64,000 nucleotides of DNA from Ceratopteris richardii (taxonomy: Eukaryota; Streptophyta; Polypodiopsida; Polypodiales; Pteridaceae), in contig CM035417.1 of NCBI GenBank assembly GCA_020310875.1, forward strand, positions 84,406,417-84,470,416, written 5' to 3'. A model generated the notes under the pieces. The model saw nothing but the letters and a program-made list of their open reading frames with translations. It searched no databases and was not told where the DNA came from. The position numbers and the translations under genes were made by a program. This document shows, one piece after another, positions 33,346-44,865 of this stretch. Positions within the stretch are counted from its first letter, which is position 1. Every line of letters starts with the position of its first letter.

Positions 33346-33867
33346 AATTGGAAAGGATGCACATCGAAAGGATGTAGCGTAACATTTGTAACTCTTTGAT
33401 AATGAAAGTGTGCGGAAAGTAGATGTGCAAGAGAAGCACGACGCCGGACTATGGGTCTGGGTGGTGCACCTGTGGATCCTTTCTAGCGTAAGTTTTTACT
33501 TATCCTAGTGTATTGATCTTTTCTATTTTTACGTATTAAGTTATTCTGGTTATCTTGTCTGCGTAATACTTTGCTGGTGAAGATATAAGTTAATTGTGAT
33601 TGCACATCAATTTTCTTTGAAGAATTTCGTGTCATTTTGCATAATTGAATGACATACTGTGACGTGGTGAAGTATTTTGCTTAATGTTGGAAAGTCAAGT
33701 GATGGAATTACTATTTACAAGTTTGCTGGTGGATAATGAAAGTAAGGTGATGAGTAGTTCTGTGTAGTAAGTGTTCATCTGGGAAAATAAATATAGGGCC
33801 TCTGTAATACAGACCCCTGACCATCCCAAGAACCCAGTAGGGGATTTATTCCATTAAACAGTTAACA
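33346..33867 (+). repeat. Probable gypsy LTR/leader, decayed
   Basis: Non-coding. The last 90 bp (GGGAAAATAAATATAGGGCC to AACAGTTAACA) resemble, in this orientation, the minus-strand reading of the LTR at 2,863-3,832. They end TTAACA one base before a TGGCACC primer-like sequence. The start of the LTR is unclear. Confidence 0.45.
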
Positions 33868-33868
33868 C

Positions 33869-33885
33869 TGGCACCAACCATGGGG
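33869..33885 (+). other. Primer-binding-site-like sequence of gypsy copy
   Basis: TGGCACCAACCATGGGG follows the TTAACA end of the LTR-like block by one base. A TGG start next to an LTR end, then a G run, is usual in plant gypsy elements. I cannot name the tRNA with confidence. Confidence 0.5.
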
Positions 33886-34203
33886 CATGGAATAGTCATT
33901 CGGAGGGCAGATTAAGATGGGATGAAAGAAAGAATTCTATGATATATTCCTGTAACATGTTCCAGTTAATCTTATCCAAAGTATCAAAGTGATCAGCATC
34001 CATGGGAAGTTACTAGCACCTTGGGAACACCATCAGGTGGCATTGGTGAAGGACAATCATCAAAAGGAAAGCGTGACACTCGGACTAGTGGAGTGGCACC
34101 ATAGTATTTTCTTGTTCAAGGTTTATAGAGTATACCAGAATTTCAACCAGTTCCATCTATTGAAAGTGCGATCAGTGGAGTAGGCGGTGATTCCGATGAT
34201 AGC

Positions 34204-35765
34204 TTGGTGAATTCTAGTGATAACCCAATTTTTTGTTTTGATTTCGGTGGTACTAGTACATTAGTGGGTGAAAGTTCTGGTGAAACGTTCATCTCAGATG
34301 TGAAATACGAAGAATGGCAGTTGAATTCAGACGTGTGTGATCGACTCAGTGATACCATATGTCTGGAGATTTTGCAAAGTGACTATACGACACAACAGCA
34401 ATCAAAATCAACTTGTTCAAGTAATTCTGAAGTGATAATTCCTCTTGATTTAGACGACATGAGTAGTATGCAGCAACAACATCATCATCATCAACAACAA
34501 CAACAGGTCATACCCCCACGACCGATACCTATCGGAGTCACATATACTAAATTTGGTGGATTTCTAGGTGATGACCTTGATGCTCATGTTTGTACTTTCG
34601 AAGTTAATTATGTTGTACTAAATTATCCAGTGGATCTGACATATAAGGCCATAGTGTTTCAATCTACTCTTGTTCATGAAGCTGCTCACTGGTTAACTGA
34701 ATATGATATTAATCATTTTGGTCAATATGAGGATGTTAAGAATGCCTTTTTACAATGTTTTCGATTAAATAAAAATGTGGCTGAAATCTTTGATTACTTA
34801 CAAAACAATAGACAGAGTATGCAATGTTATTCCACACTTATCTATGGCAGCTACCTCCAGCGCACCTCTAGCGCATGCTAATCTACCGGATGATGTGATC
34901 ACCCAATGGTTTAGTAATGGACTCAACCCCCAACTCAAAGAAGTTATGATTATTCGATGTGTGGAAGGTATGACCTTGGACGCAGTCATTGCTATGGCAT
35001 TATAGTTGGAACATAAGGTTGGTGGTTTTACCGAAGATCTGGATTGGTTAAAAGCCTCCAAGAGTACGAACGATGATCCATTGAAACAAGTATATTGCAC
35101 CAAATGTAAGAACTTGGGGCATACTACTTCAGCTTGTGCAGTAAATCAAATGTACTGTGCTATTTGTAATACCACGAGTTATTCCACCAAAACTTGTCCA
35201 TATAATGCCAAAGTACAAACCAAACTGACTATAAATGCCATACTACAAGAGATGGACAACCATCTGCCCATTACATACCACCGCATTTGAGAAATACATC
35301 TTATCAAACTTACAAAAAATACATAGGACCACGACCAAACAAGTTTGGACAACCTCGTTGGAATTCGGGACAATCTGGTGAAAGTGCCTCGCTCCCACCA
35401 CCAAGATGCCACTTTTGTGGACAAATTGGGCATATCCATAGATATTTTAAGGAAGCATCAGAATGTGATAAGCAAAGAAAAGAATGACAGCATCCAATGG
35501 CAAATATGGTATACATCTCAATGGTAGATACAGAAGCGCCAACAGTTCAAACATGGTCCGGTAAGACGTTGCACCCAGCTGTTGAGATTTTTGAATCAGG
35601 AATTCGAGAACAACAACTTATGTTTACTAAGGCTAGCATGTGGGCAAGTCAAGAACCAACTATTTTTCCTGATCCGGTACTAGTGGTCTAGTAGACAGTA
35701 CAGAATACCCCACCAAAAGAAAGGAATCTGGTCCAATTACCATCGGAGGACACATCGGACTGGGT
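34204..35765 (+). pseudogene. Ty3/gypsy gag with multiple zinc knuckles
   Basis: Gag runs through several frames. An N-terminal acidic part is followed by a His/Gln run (SSMQQQHHHHQQQQQVIPPR). A capsid-like region follows (YTKFGGFLGDDLDAHVCTFE, WLTEYDINHFGQYEDVKNAF). Then come knuckles: CTKCKNLGHTTSAC intact, CAICNTTSYSTKTC with His to Tyr, and CHFCGQIGHIHRYF with its last Cys gone. A frame change near 34,880 and stops near 35,005 and 35,289 separate the parts. It is the better-preserved homologue of 14,150-15,005. Confidence 0.8.
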
Positions 35766-36600
35766 ATGCCGAATTTTGATTCTATGTGGAATATTTTATC
35801 AAAAGCATCTATTACGATCCCATTGGGGAAACTTTTATCATTGTTCCCCAGTATTCGACAACAGTTTCAACAACAAAGTAGTCGAGGACCTTTGTGTATA
35901 CCTGCTACAGCAACCATCAACCCGGAAATTCATTCTACAGTGGATCATGTTGTTCCTTTAATTACGGTATGGTATAAAAACCACAAAATTACACAAGCAT
36001 TAATTGAAGGTGGCTCAGGGATTAATATTGCTACAATTGCACTCTATAAAATGTTAGGATGGACTCAGATTGAACCCATCCAATTCTTTGTAAGAATGGC
36101 TGATCAATCTAGGGATCTAGTGGGCTTGGTGCATGATATACCCATTACCCTACAGGGAGCAATGTTCAAAATGAATTTTATTGTCTTGGAATTACCTGAA
36201 TCAATCCTGGATTACAACTTATTATTTGGGAGGCCCTAGTTGAAGCAGGCGAAAGTGTTATAGGATTGGTCTGCACATGAACTTATTTTTAAAAGCAATC
36301 ACCAGAAATATGTTATACCCTTGGATGATATGAAGCCCTACAACTTACATGCACGACCTTACGTGGCAAAACCTATGCATATGTTGGATGGCCTTTTGGA
36401 TGACGAAGAAGAAGCTTTTCTAAATGCTAACCAGGATTTGTTAGCATTGGGTACAGCTGACTTGCAAGCCATAATTGATAATTGGACTCCGGCCACTTGT
36501 ACAGTAGTCCCTCTCACCGAAGAAGTGGAACCACTTTCCGATCAGGTTTTGGATGCTACTGATCTCCAACATTTACTCCCCCCACCTGAAGATATTTCCA
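35766..36600 (+). pseudogene. Ty3/gypsy aspartic protease, catalytic Asp replaced
   Basis: A 157-residue ORF covers the retropepsin-like region: WYKNHKITQALIEGGSGIN, VHDIPITLQGAMFKMNFIVL, YNLLFGRP. The sister copy at 21,440 reads IDGGSG where this one reads IEGGSG, so the catalytic Asp is Glu here and the enzyme should be inactive. A linker (36,321-36,611) contains DGLLDDEEEAFLNANQDLLA, also found in the sister copy. Confidence 0.8.
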
Positions 36601-37690
36601 TGCCCTGGTAGTTTTATGTACCAGAAGATCAACTAATCACTTGCGATCGGGGCGACGAGGTTAGCCCGTGCCCGATCAAGATTAAGTCCAGATTACCTAA
36701 GACTTTTCAAGAGGACTTACTACCATTGCTGAAGGAATTTTATGATGTATTCGCTTGGGACTATCATGCTATGATGGGATTGGATCCTCGTATCTACCAA
36801 CACCCTGTGATGCTGAAATCGGATGCTCCGCCAATTAAACAACAGAGTTACTGGATGAATCCCAATTATGTTGCGCAAGTGAAAGTTGAACTGGATCAGT
36901 TGTTGAAAGTAGGTTTTATTGTTCCCATTGAGCAGGTTAAATGGATCTCGCCCATTGTCCTCGTCCCAAAGAAAAACAAGCAATTACGCATTTGTGTGGA
37001 TTATCGGAAATTGAATGCGGTGATAGTACCCGATCCCTTTCCACTACCTTTCTTGGATACTATGTTAGATGATGTTGAAGGATGAGAAATGTATTCTTTT
37101 TTGAAGGATGAGAAGTGGTTATAATCAGATTTGCATGGCGGAAATGGATATTCCCAAGACCGCGTTTATTATGAATTGGGGTGTATATGCTTGCATGGTG
37201 ATGTGGTTTGGTCTATGCAATGCTCCAAGCACCTTTGAGGGATCCATGCAAGAAATTTTGTCTCCCTACTTAACTACATTTATGCGGGTGTATTTGGATG
37301 ATTTCTCATTATCTGGTGATATTTCGACTCACCTCTACCACCTCAGATGCTGCTTTTCCAAGTGTGAGGAGTTCCATCTTTGTTTAAATCCCAATAAATC
37401 AATTTTTTCACTTGCTTATGGCAAGCTACTTGGGCATGTTATTTCACAATAGGGAATTCAAGTGGACCCTGATAAAGTTTGTGCGGTGGTGAATGCACCC
37501 CCTCCTATGACTCCAAAGGATGTTATACGATTCCTTGGCCAAATCCGATGGCATTGTCGACATCTCCGGTGGCTCGCTCATGTGGCTATACCGCTTAATC
37601 GTTTGATTACCAGTAACCCTCGACAATTTGTGTGGATGCAAGAATGTCAACTGGCTTTTGATCGATTGAAAATTCTTCTTACATAGGCTC
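36601..37690 (+). pseudogene. Ty3/gypsy reverse transcriptase
   Basis: In order: YDVFAWDYHAMMGLDPRIYQ, LLKVGFIVPIEQVKWISPIV, KKNKQLRICVDYRKLNAVIV; then after a break MRSGYNQICMAEMDIPKTAF, FGLCNAPSTFEGSM and the catalytic box VYLDDFSLSGD; then the thumb and connection, IQVDPDKVCAVVNAPPPMTP and DVIRFLGQIRWHCRHL. Stops lie at 36,609, 37,083 and 37,450. About 20 residues around the first catalytic Asp (the KLDL region) are scrambled near 37,090. Confidence 0.88.
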
Positions 37691-38330
37691 TTATTTTACA
37701 AGCTCCTAATTGGCAAATTCCTTTTCATGTCTTCATGGATGCTTCCGATATTGCAATCGAGAGTGTGTTAATGTAGCAACATGATAAGTGGCTTCATCCT
37801 GTTTATTATGCCAATTGACGACTAGCAGCTACCGAACGTAACTATTCTATTACTGAACGAGAATGCCTTGGTCTAATCTATTCGGTGAAAAAATTCCGGC
37901 ACTATCTACTGGGACGCAAATTTACCTTTCATGTGGATCATGTGGCCTTGGTTTATCTTGTACAACAAAAAAATTTAGGTGGTAGATTAGCTCGGTGGGT
38001 GTTGCAGCTTCAAGAATTTGATTATGAGGTTGTGCATCACCTGGGATCTGCACATGCTCTCGCAGATTTCCTTTCTCGACTAGATTCCGGTGAGCCTCTC
38101 GGTGGCATTGATGATACCACTCCGGCCATCTATGTGACTGACTCAATTCAAGATGCTACCCAGGTGTTACCTGTGTCAGCTTCCTATTATGACACCCTTA
38201 TGATTTTTCTCACCAGCGGATGTCCTCCACATACTACCTCAACATCAGCTCGCCATAAATTGGCTATGTATAGTCACCGATTTTGCATCATTATGGGACA
38301 CTTGTTTTATATGGGTCCATCTGGTGCACT
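37691..38330 (+). pseudogene. Ty3/gypsy RNase H
   Basis: The reading VFMDASDIAIESVLM contains the first RNase H Asp. Then come RNYSITERECLGLIYSVKKF with the catalytic Glu, FHVDHVALVYLVQQ with the next Asp, and HLGSAHALADFLSRLDSG with the last. Stops at 37,773 and 37,816 interrupt the front; the 262-residue ORF from 37,885 onward is clean and fused to integrase. Confidence 0.85.
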
Positions 38331-39300
38331 CTTACAATGTATTCCACCACATGAAGTTTCTTCGATAATCGTAGTAGCTCATTCCACTCCTTCTAGTGGC
38401 CATTTTTTGGTAGACCTTATGTACAGAAAAATTTTGCATAGTGGATTATGGTGGCACACTATGCATCATGATATTGCTTTTTATGCTCAATACTGTGATG
38501 CCTGCCAATGTGTTGGACAACCCTTACACTGGCATCAATTTCCGCTTCAGCTGGTCCTCCCCCTTGAGCCCTTTCAAAAGTGGGGATTGGATTTTATTGG
38601 ACCTATTACACCTCCTTCTATTGTCATAAACCATCATTATATCCTTACCTGTACTGATTATGGTAGTTGTTAGGCTAAAGCTTGGGCATTACGGTCACCA
38701 ACTTCTCTGGTGGTTGCTAAATGCTTACTTAGTGATGTTTTTCCATGTTATGGGCTCCCATTAGAGATTGTTTCTGATCAAGGCACTCATTTTGCTAATA
38801 CATTAATGCAAGTGCTCACCGGAACCTTCAGTATTTTCCATAAATTCAAATCCCCTTATTATCCTTGCACAAATGGATTGGTCGAAAGTACTAATAAAAC
38901 TCTTCTTAATATGCTGAAGAAACTTGTACTCGAGTGCCCAGAAAGATGGGATCAATTTCTTCCTTCGGTCTTATGGGCTTACCGAAGTACCTTTAAAGTC
39001 GCTATCAGAAGTACCCCTTTTAAAATGGCCTATGGTCTTGAGGCAATTGCACCTATGGAATTGGTTGTACCGTGCTTACGAGTGGCATTGGAGCACAAGT
39101 TATTACTCGAAGATTCTTTCCCTTTTCACTTGGATGTTTAACGATCTTTGGATGTACAACGTCTGGAAAGCTTTTTGGTCCTTCAACAAGTTCAATTGCA
39201 ACAAGCAAAAACCCATGATCCATTCCTCTAGACTCCTATCTTTACTATAGGACAATTGGTTCTTTTTTACAACGCCAAGTCTAATCGTTCGGCCAGAAAG
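38331..39300 (+). pseudogene. Ty3/gypsy integrase
   Basis: An intact zinc region (HSTPSSGHF ... YCDACQCVG, an H-H-C-C set) is followed by KWGLDFIGPITPPSI with the first catalytic Asp. After a stop at 38,671, IVSDQGTHFAN and TNGLVESTNKTL follow; Asp and Glu there are separated by exactly 35 residues, the retroviral-type DD35E spacing. The C-terminal part (PERWDQFLPSVLWAYRS, GQLVLFYNAKSNRSARKF) is cut at about 39,300 by a microsatellite. No LTR follows. Confidence 0.88.
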
Positions 39301-39302
39301 TT

Positions 39303-39325
39303 CAATCTCTCTCTCTCTCTCTATA

Positions 39326-39380
<55 letters not shown>
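39303..39380. repeat. TC/TA microsatellite
   Basis: A (TC)n run passes into a (TA)n run of over 50 bp. It sits exactly where the gypsy integrase homology ends, so the break probably arose at or near this repeat. Confidence 0.95.
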
Positions 39381-39382
<2 letters not shown>

Positions 39383-39974
39383 TAATTAAAAAACCCTATT
39401 ATAAATATTCTAATTCAAAAATCCTAATTCGAAAACACTAATTTTGATATTAGGGTTTTAAAAACCCTAATTTAGAAACTCTAGTTCAGCCTTTTAGCCA
39501 TATGATTGAAGTATATGTACACATTGCATCTATTCCTCCGACGTCCTACTAGAGAGATGTCTCTCCTCCCAACCTTATGCCTCCATATATAGCTACTCGA
39601 ATTAACAAAGATCATAATGTATATAAAGATATGTATACATCATGTAGATACGCATACATAAATATAAAATGGAGTAGATACCTTATGCATCACACATACA
39701 TGCCTAAATGCACACATAAATATATATACATGCATACATATTTACATGTACACATTTACACATGGACACATATACATATATACATGTACACATCACATAT
39801 ACATGCCTACATGCACACATGTATACTTATACATGCATACACAATTATAAACACTTGCATATATTACATGAATACATGAATATTTTACACAAACACATAT
39901 GCATATATACAGGTATGCATACTAAAACATGTATACATATATCACACACATGCACACACATACATATATATATA
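39381..39974. repeat. Low-complexity AT-rich block with telobox palindrome
   Basis: 39,381-39,475 is built from degenerate CCTAATTCAAAAAT-like units and includes the palindrome TTAGGGTTTTAAAAACCCTAA, with a plant telobox (AAACCCTAA). 39,570-39,974 is dominated by TACATA/CATACATG-type repeats. I find no gene. Confidence 0.7.
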
Positions 39975-40204
39975 TGTTGATATATTTAGGTAGTGATGTG
40001 TGTGAACACACTAGGACTGTCGGGGCACTTTTTTCCCTCTTTAGGAGGTTTTTTTTCCCCGGGCTTGTATATATGCCTATTGCCCTAATGGGCTACTTAT
40101 CTTTGTACATTCTCTAGTAATACATTCAATATTGTGTGTTGTGCCCAAGCTTCTTCTTCTTCCTTGTGCGGTTCGTGTGCTTCTGTAGACGTCTAACTCC
40201 AACA
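39975..40204 (+). repeat. Copia 5' LTR, 230 bp (family A, copy 2)
   Basis: The same family and length as 31,548-31,777, TGTTGATATATTTAGG to CTCCAACA, with scattered differences. A tRNA-iMet primer site follows at 40,207. Confidence 0.85.
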
Positions 40205-40206
40205 AT

Positions 40207-40217
40207 TGGTATCAGAG
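40207..40217 (+). other. tRNA-iMet primer-binding site (copy 2)
   Basis: TGGTATCAGAG lies two bases after the LTR end. The next base is T rather than C, so it is one position off the copy at 31,780. Confidence 0.88.
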
Positions 40218-40559
40218 TAGGTCGTCGCTTGATCTAGGGCACCGTTGACACTCCTCCATTCGCAGTCTCAGATTCACAAAAAATTTGCTGAGCATACTCA
40301 GGGTGTTTCAGAGATCAAAACCGCTTCGTTCTATTGTGCCGAAATCACGATCTGAGCTCATTTCGGCCTCCGAATGCACTATCATAGCGCTTGTGCAGGC
40401 TATTTTGTCTTTTTGTGACAAAGGTATATACTAGTTTTTGTTCACCAGTATAAGTGTCTCGAAGTCTGCTATAGTTCTAGCAAAATTCCTCTAGCCAGTT
40501 CTATTCAACTTTTTGAGATACAATCAATTTTCTGCATCAAGGTATTTTAGTCACCGGCC

Positions 40560-41705
40560 ATGGCTGAAAGCAGTGATGTATTCCGTATGTTGGCTGTTGA
40601 GGATAAGTTGGATGGTATCAACTACCCGTTATGGGCTTATATGACGCGACATGTGTTGGTTGCAAAAGGACTGTGGAACATTGTGCACGGTGTCAGTAAA
40701 CATCCTATCACACGTGCAAGTGTTACACTCGCAGGTACTAAAGCTGATGCAGAAGGTGTCGAAGATGGTGATATTCTGCATATTCCTGTTCGTGTTGTAG
40801 TTTCTGCTGCACCTACTGCAGAGTAGATTTTTTGGGATGGCAGAGATGCCCACGCACATGCATTGATAGCTTTGTATGTCAAACGTGCCATTATTCCTCA
40901 TATTTGCTCTTGCAGAACACCTATGGATGCTTGCGATACACTTACCACATTGTACCAAGCTAGGAATGAGGCTCGTGTTGCTTACCTCCGAAAATAGTTG
41001 GAGAGTGAGCACATGAATGAAGGTGAATCTATGGACAGTTTCCTAACGAAGATAAAAGACTTGAAGGAACAATTGATTTCTATTGATGAGGTTATACCAG
41101 ATAGCTCACTTGTGCAGACCGTTCTGAATGGTCTTCTTGATTCATATCAGAGTTTTGCTTCTACTCTTCGGTTGATGATGAAAGGCAATCCAAATGCCTT
41201 ATCATTTGAGGAGTTGTCTCTGTTGTGTTGCAGGAAGATCAGTCCAGGCAGCATAGGTCCATTATGTGAGTTGCAGATCAAGCTTTCCTGGCTAGTCAGA
41301 AGGGCAAAGGAAAATGGAGCTCTTCAACTAGTAAGCAGAAATCTGCTAATTCTGCATATTCAAAGAAGGAAGATAAAGATGAGAAGAAATAAAAAAAGCA
41401 GAAATTATTTTGTAAATACTGTAAAGGGAATGATCATATCATAAAGAAATGTCCAAAACTGGTTGCTAAAGAGGCAAAGAAGAAAGAGGCTGGAATGGTT
41501 ATTGCAGAGGCCTCTACACCAAAACGAGAGTCAACTAATCTTGTGCAAGAAGAAGAATGGGCGTTTACTACTGTCTGCAGTTTTGACCCATCTTCTCATG
41601 AGCAGTGCATGTCTGCAATAGACTCAGATGTTTGGTATTTTGATAGTGGGGTGACCAAACATGTTACCTCGCAGCGTAGTGTCAATGTGGCGGAATCTCT
41701 CATGC
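40560..41705 (+). pseudogene. Copia family A gag-protease (copy 2)
   Basis: Gag starts MAESSDVFRMLAVEDKLDGI. It has the LDG-NYPLWAYMTRHVLVAKGL signature of copia gag, stops at 40,824 and 40,996, then EGESMDSFLTKIKDLKEQL. A frame change lies near 41,220. The zinc knuckle is complete here (CKYCKGNDHIIKKC). The protease start is at 41,630 (WYFDSGVTKHVTSQ). Family sequence ends about 41,690, close to the same point as copy 1, and a minus-strand copia follows. No integrase or RT. Confidence 0.85.
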
Positions 41706-42943
41706 CATAGCTTACTTATGCCAGTCCCAACAATGTTGTTGTTACGGTCCATAATCTTAGCTCCTCTCTTACTGAAAGATACTTGATGACCTTGATCACT
41801 TATAAAAGCTACTGAAAGTAGATTTCGTCTTATTTGTGGAACATACAACACATTTGAAAGCTTTTTGATATCACCATATGAGTTAATGAAAGAAACCATA
41901 CCTTTGCCCTCTAGAGGACATCTTGCATTGTTCCCTACCTTTACTGTGATGGGTTCCTTTAGAGGATGTAAGGAACTCTAAAGGTCTTTTCTACTCGTCA
42001 TGTGACGAGATGCACCACTGTCCAACACCCATAGTCATCTGTTCTTGAATCTTAAACGGAGGAGCACACCTCCTCTATTGTAACAACTAACTCAAGCTCT
42101 GTTTCTGCTCTGTTGGCAGACTCCTTGCCCTTGCCACATTTTGAAGAGCCACTCTTCTCTTCTGCCTTCTTGATGCCATAGTCTTGGATTCTATGTCCTT
42201 TCTTCTTGTAGTGGAAACACTCTCCCTTGAACTTCTTTTTGTCTCCATCTTTTGAAGAGTCTATTTTGCCTCCTTTGGCATTTTCTATGAATGCAACATC
42301 TCTATTGCTACCACCACTCCTTTCCTTGAGCCGTAGCTCCTCCTCCATGAGTAAGGCACTAAATTCTTCAGAAGTTAGTGGTTGAGGTCTGATTTGAGTG
42401 TTAAGTGAGATTACCAAACCATCAAACTTAGGTGGACAGATTCAAAGACAATGACGAGCTAGCTCCTCACTTGACTTTTGAACACCTGCTCCTGCCATTT
42501 GATCTCGTAGATTCTTTACGTGAGTGATAAACACCTCTGCAATCTCCCCATCAGCAAACTGTTCTGCTGCAAGCTGGTTCTCCAAGTTCTCAATCCATGT
42601 CTGATTACAAGTTTCATATTGATTTCTCAATATATTCCATGCTTCACATGCCTTTGTAGTATGCTGAATGAGAGTCAAAACACTATCAAAAGTACTTGTA
42701 ACTAGAACACAAAGTGCATCTACGTTTCTACGTTTCCAAGCATGTAGAAGATCAATATTAGGAGGAATCATTCGACCGGGATTATTTGGATCAGGTCTTT
42801 CTTGGGGCTCATGATCAGTCCCAAGAACAGTCTCCAAAAGCTCATACAAATCAAGAATAGAAGTCATTTTGAACTTCCACACGGTGTAGTTCGTACCATC
42901 AAGTTTACCTTCTATGAAGGCTGGTGGCCATATTCACAATGTT
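41706..42943 (-). pseudogene. Copia gag-protease remnant, minus strand
   Basis: Gag is read from about 42,905 (GKLDGTNYTVWKFKMTSILD, CEAWNILRNQYETCNQTWIE, LENQLAAEQFADGEIAE). The knuckle-like CFHYKKKGHRIQDYG has lost two Cys. The protease end and pre-integrase part follow (KKLSNVLYVPQIRRNLLSVA, LWHERFRHID). A frame change lies near 42,440. It is the target into which the GGGAT-flanked copia inserted at 42,944-42,948. Confidence 0.8.
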
Positions 42944-42948
42944 GGGAT

Positions 42949-43650
42949 TGTTGGAGACCTCTAATTCTCCAAAGATTTGATCTATACTGATTTAAGAGCA
43001 CCTCTATATCATTTATGGAACAAAATTTACACAAATGTTACCTTCATTTACCAATTCTTCAACTATCATTTCTCCGAGTGAGAATCTTCCTTCTTCAAGA
43101 AGTCTGCTTCAAAGATTGACTTCATTACCTGCACATATCTTCAGATTTCTTCAAACTAATGATGTACATATCTCCATGCTACCTTTGCACAATCATATCA
43201 ACCATTAATCCTTCAAAAGAATCATTAAAACTTGAATTTTATCTTTAAGATAAAAAGTATGTCAGAAACTATCTTCCTGAACAAGCGACTTTGACATAGC
43301 TAACTTCTAAGGTTGATTTATCATATCACAGATCCTGTTTTGCTAAATGCTTTTATCCATAGCTTCCTTACCTTCTAACTTAGATTTTGAATGCTCACTC
43401 ATCAGAAACGTTACATTGTACACTAAGATCCAAGCAAAACATTGACATGAAAAAGTGCATGAATCTTAGAGATCTACCTACAGAGTTTACATACACATGT
43501 TCCTATTGATCATACTCACAGCATGAAAGGAATTAGGCCATGAAACTTTGAACATAGCTTCATTAGCTTCTAGATTAGATGTGTACAAAAGATTTCCTGA
43601 TCCACATGATGAGGCTCAAAGAAATCAGAAAAATACTCGTCACTAATTTC
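42949..43650 (-). repeat. 3' LTR, partial
   Basis: Strong homology to 47,163-47,858 across its whole length, ending TGTTGG at 42,949 on the plus strand (CCAACA on the minus). It stops abruptly at about 43,650, where RT coding sequence begins, leaving about 700 of 1,000 bp. Confidence 0.88.
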
Positions 43651-44340
43651 TCAAACTCATTCTCTATTTGTTTCTTAAGCTTCTTGATTCCTTGAGCATC
43701 TGTACCTGTGACAATAATATCATCAGCATAAATACACATGTATATATATCCATTTTCACTTGCCTTCACTAGCAAGCTACTATCTGGCTTTGATGCTGGA
43801 TATCCACATTCATTCAAGAACTTAACAAGCCTGTAATTCCATGCTCTTGGAGCCTGCTTCAAACCATACAAAGCTCTCTTGAGCTTCACACATAATCTGA
43901 TCCAATTGAATCCATGAAACCCTCTGGTTGCTCCATGTACACTTCATCTGCGATGTATCCATTCAGAAATGCATTCTTCACATCTAATTATGATAACTTC
44001 CATCATTTACAAGCAGCAATGGCAATTAGGGATCTAATTGTAGACATCTTAGCAACTGGACTAAAAGTTTCATCATAATCTATCCCATAAGTTTGGGCAT
44101 AACCTTTAACCACAAGTCTAGCCTTGTATCTAGACACTTTTCCATCTGCAAATCTTTTTGTTTTATACACCCATTTACATCCAATGACCTTCTAATTCTT
44201 TGGCCTTGGCACCAATTCCCATGTTTCACTTTCAAGTAGAGCATCATACTCTTCTTGCATTGCCTTCTCCCAATTCTGCTTACCTTTAGCTTCTTCATAT
44301 GTGGTTGGATATTCTTTTGTCTTCACAATGTAAGCATAAT
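43651..44340 (-). pseudogene. Copia RT of the GGGAT-flanked element, truncated
   Basis: From high to low coordinates: pre-RT at 44,298-44,080, with frame errors, then KRALYGLKQAPRAWNYRLVK (43,885 on) and the catalytic region ICIYADDIIVTGTDAQ, with ADD in place of the usual VDD. The remainder of RT and RNase H are deleted at 43,651. One break lies near 43,890 and another near 44,000. Confidence 0.82.
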
Positions 44341-44865
44341 CTTTTGTTGTTAAGAAAGATGTATCATAACTCTACCTGATAGGTTCTTTCCTTTATCTCA
44401 AAGATCTTCTGACCTCTGCACTCCTTGAAGTCTCAGCCACATTTGATTCTGGATCAAATCTTGGCCCATCTTCAACATTGCCCTGCAAATTACTTTTACA
44501 ATCAACATCATCAATATCTTCTTCATAGACCCTTGCTTTTGTCTTCCCTTTCCTTTGTATTTCTTCAAAATGTGCATAATCATTTGTTGACCCTGTATAC
44601 CATGTGCTTTGCTCATCAAATGTGACATCTTTTGTAACAAGAAATTGCTTTGTGGGTGGACTCCACAATCTATGACCCATCTTTCTATCATCATACCCAA
44701 TAAACGCATACTTTTCTACTTTGGATTCTAGCTTATGTCTTAATTGTGAAGGAACATAAGCATATGCTAAACATCCAAATACCTTACAATGATCAAGAGT
44801 AGGTTTGTTACCCCACCATGCTTCATAAGGTGTTTTTCCATCCTAATCTTTACAAGGTAACCTAT
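44341..44865 (-). pseudogene. Copia post-integrase region
   Basis: The reading MGHRLWSPPTKQFLVTKDVT at 44,680 and the acidic linker ending ETSRSAEVRRSLR are typical of copia sequence between integrase and RT. A frame break separates it from the long ORF upstream. Confidence 0.75.

Noticed and set aside
39577-40117. Tyr/His/Ile/Thr-rich ORFs near 39.6-40.1 kb
   Set aside because: They are readings of TACATA/CATG low-complexity sequence and of an LTR.
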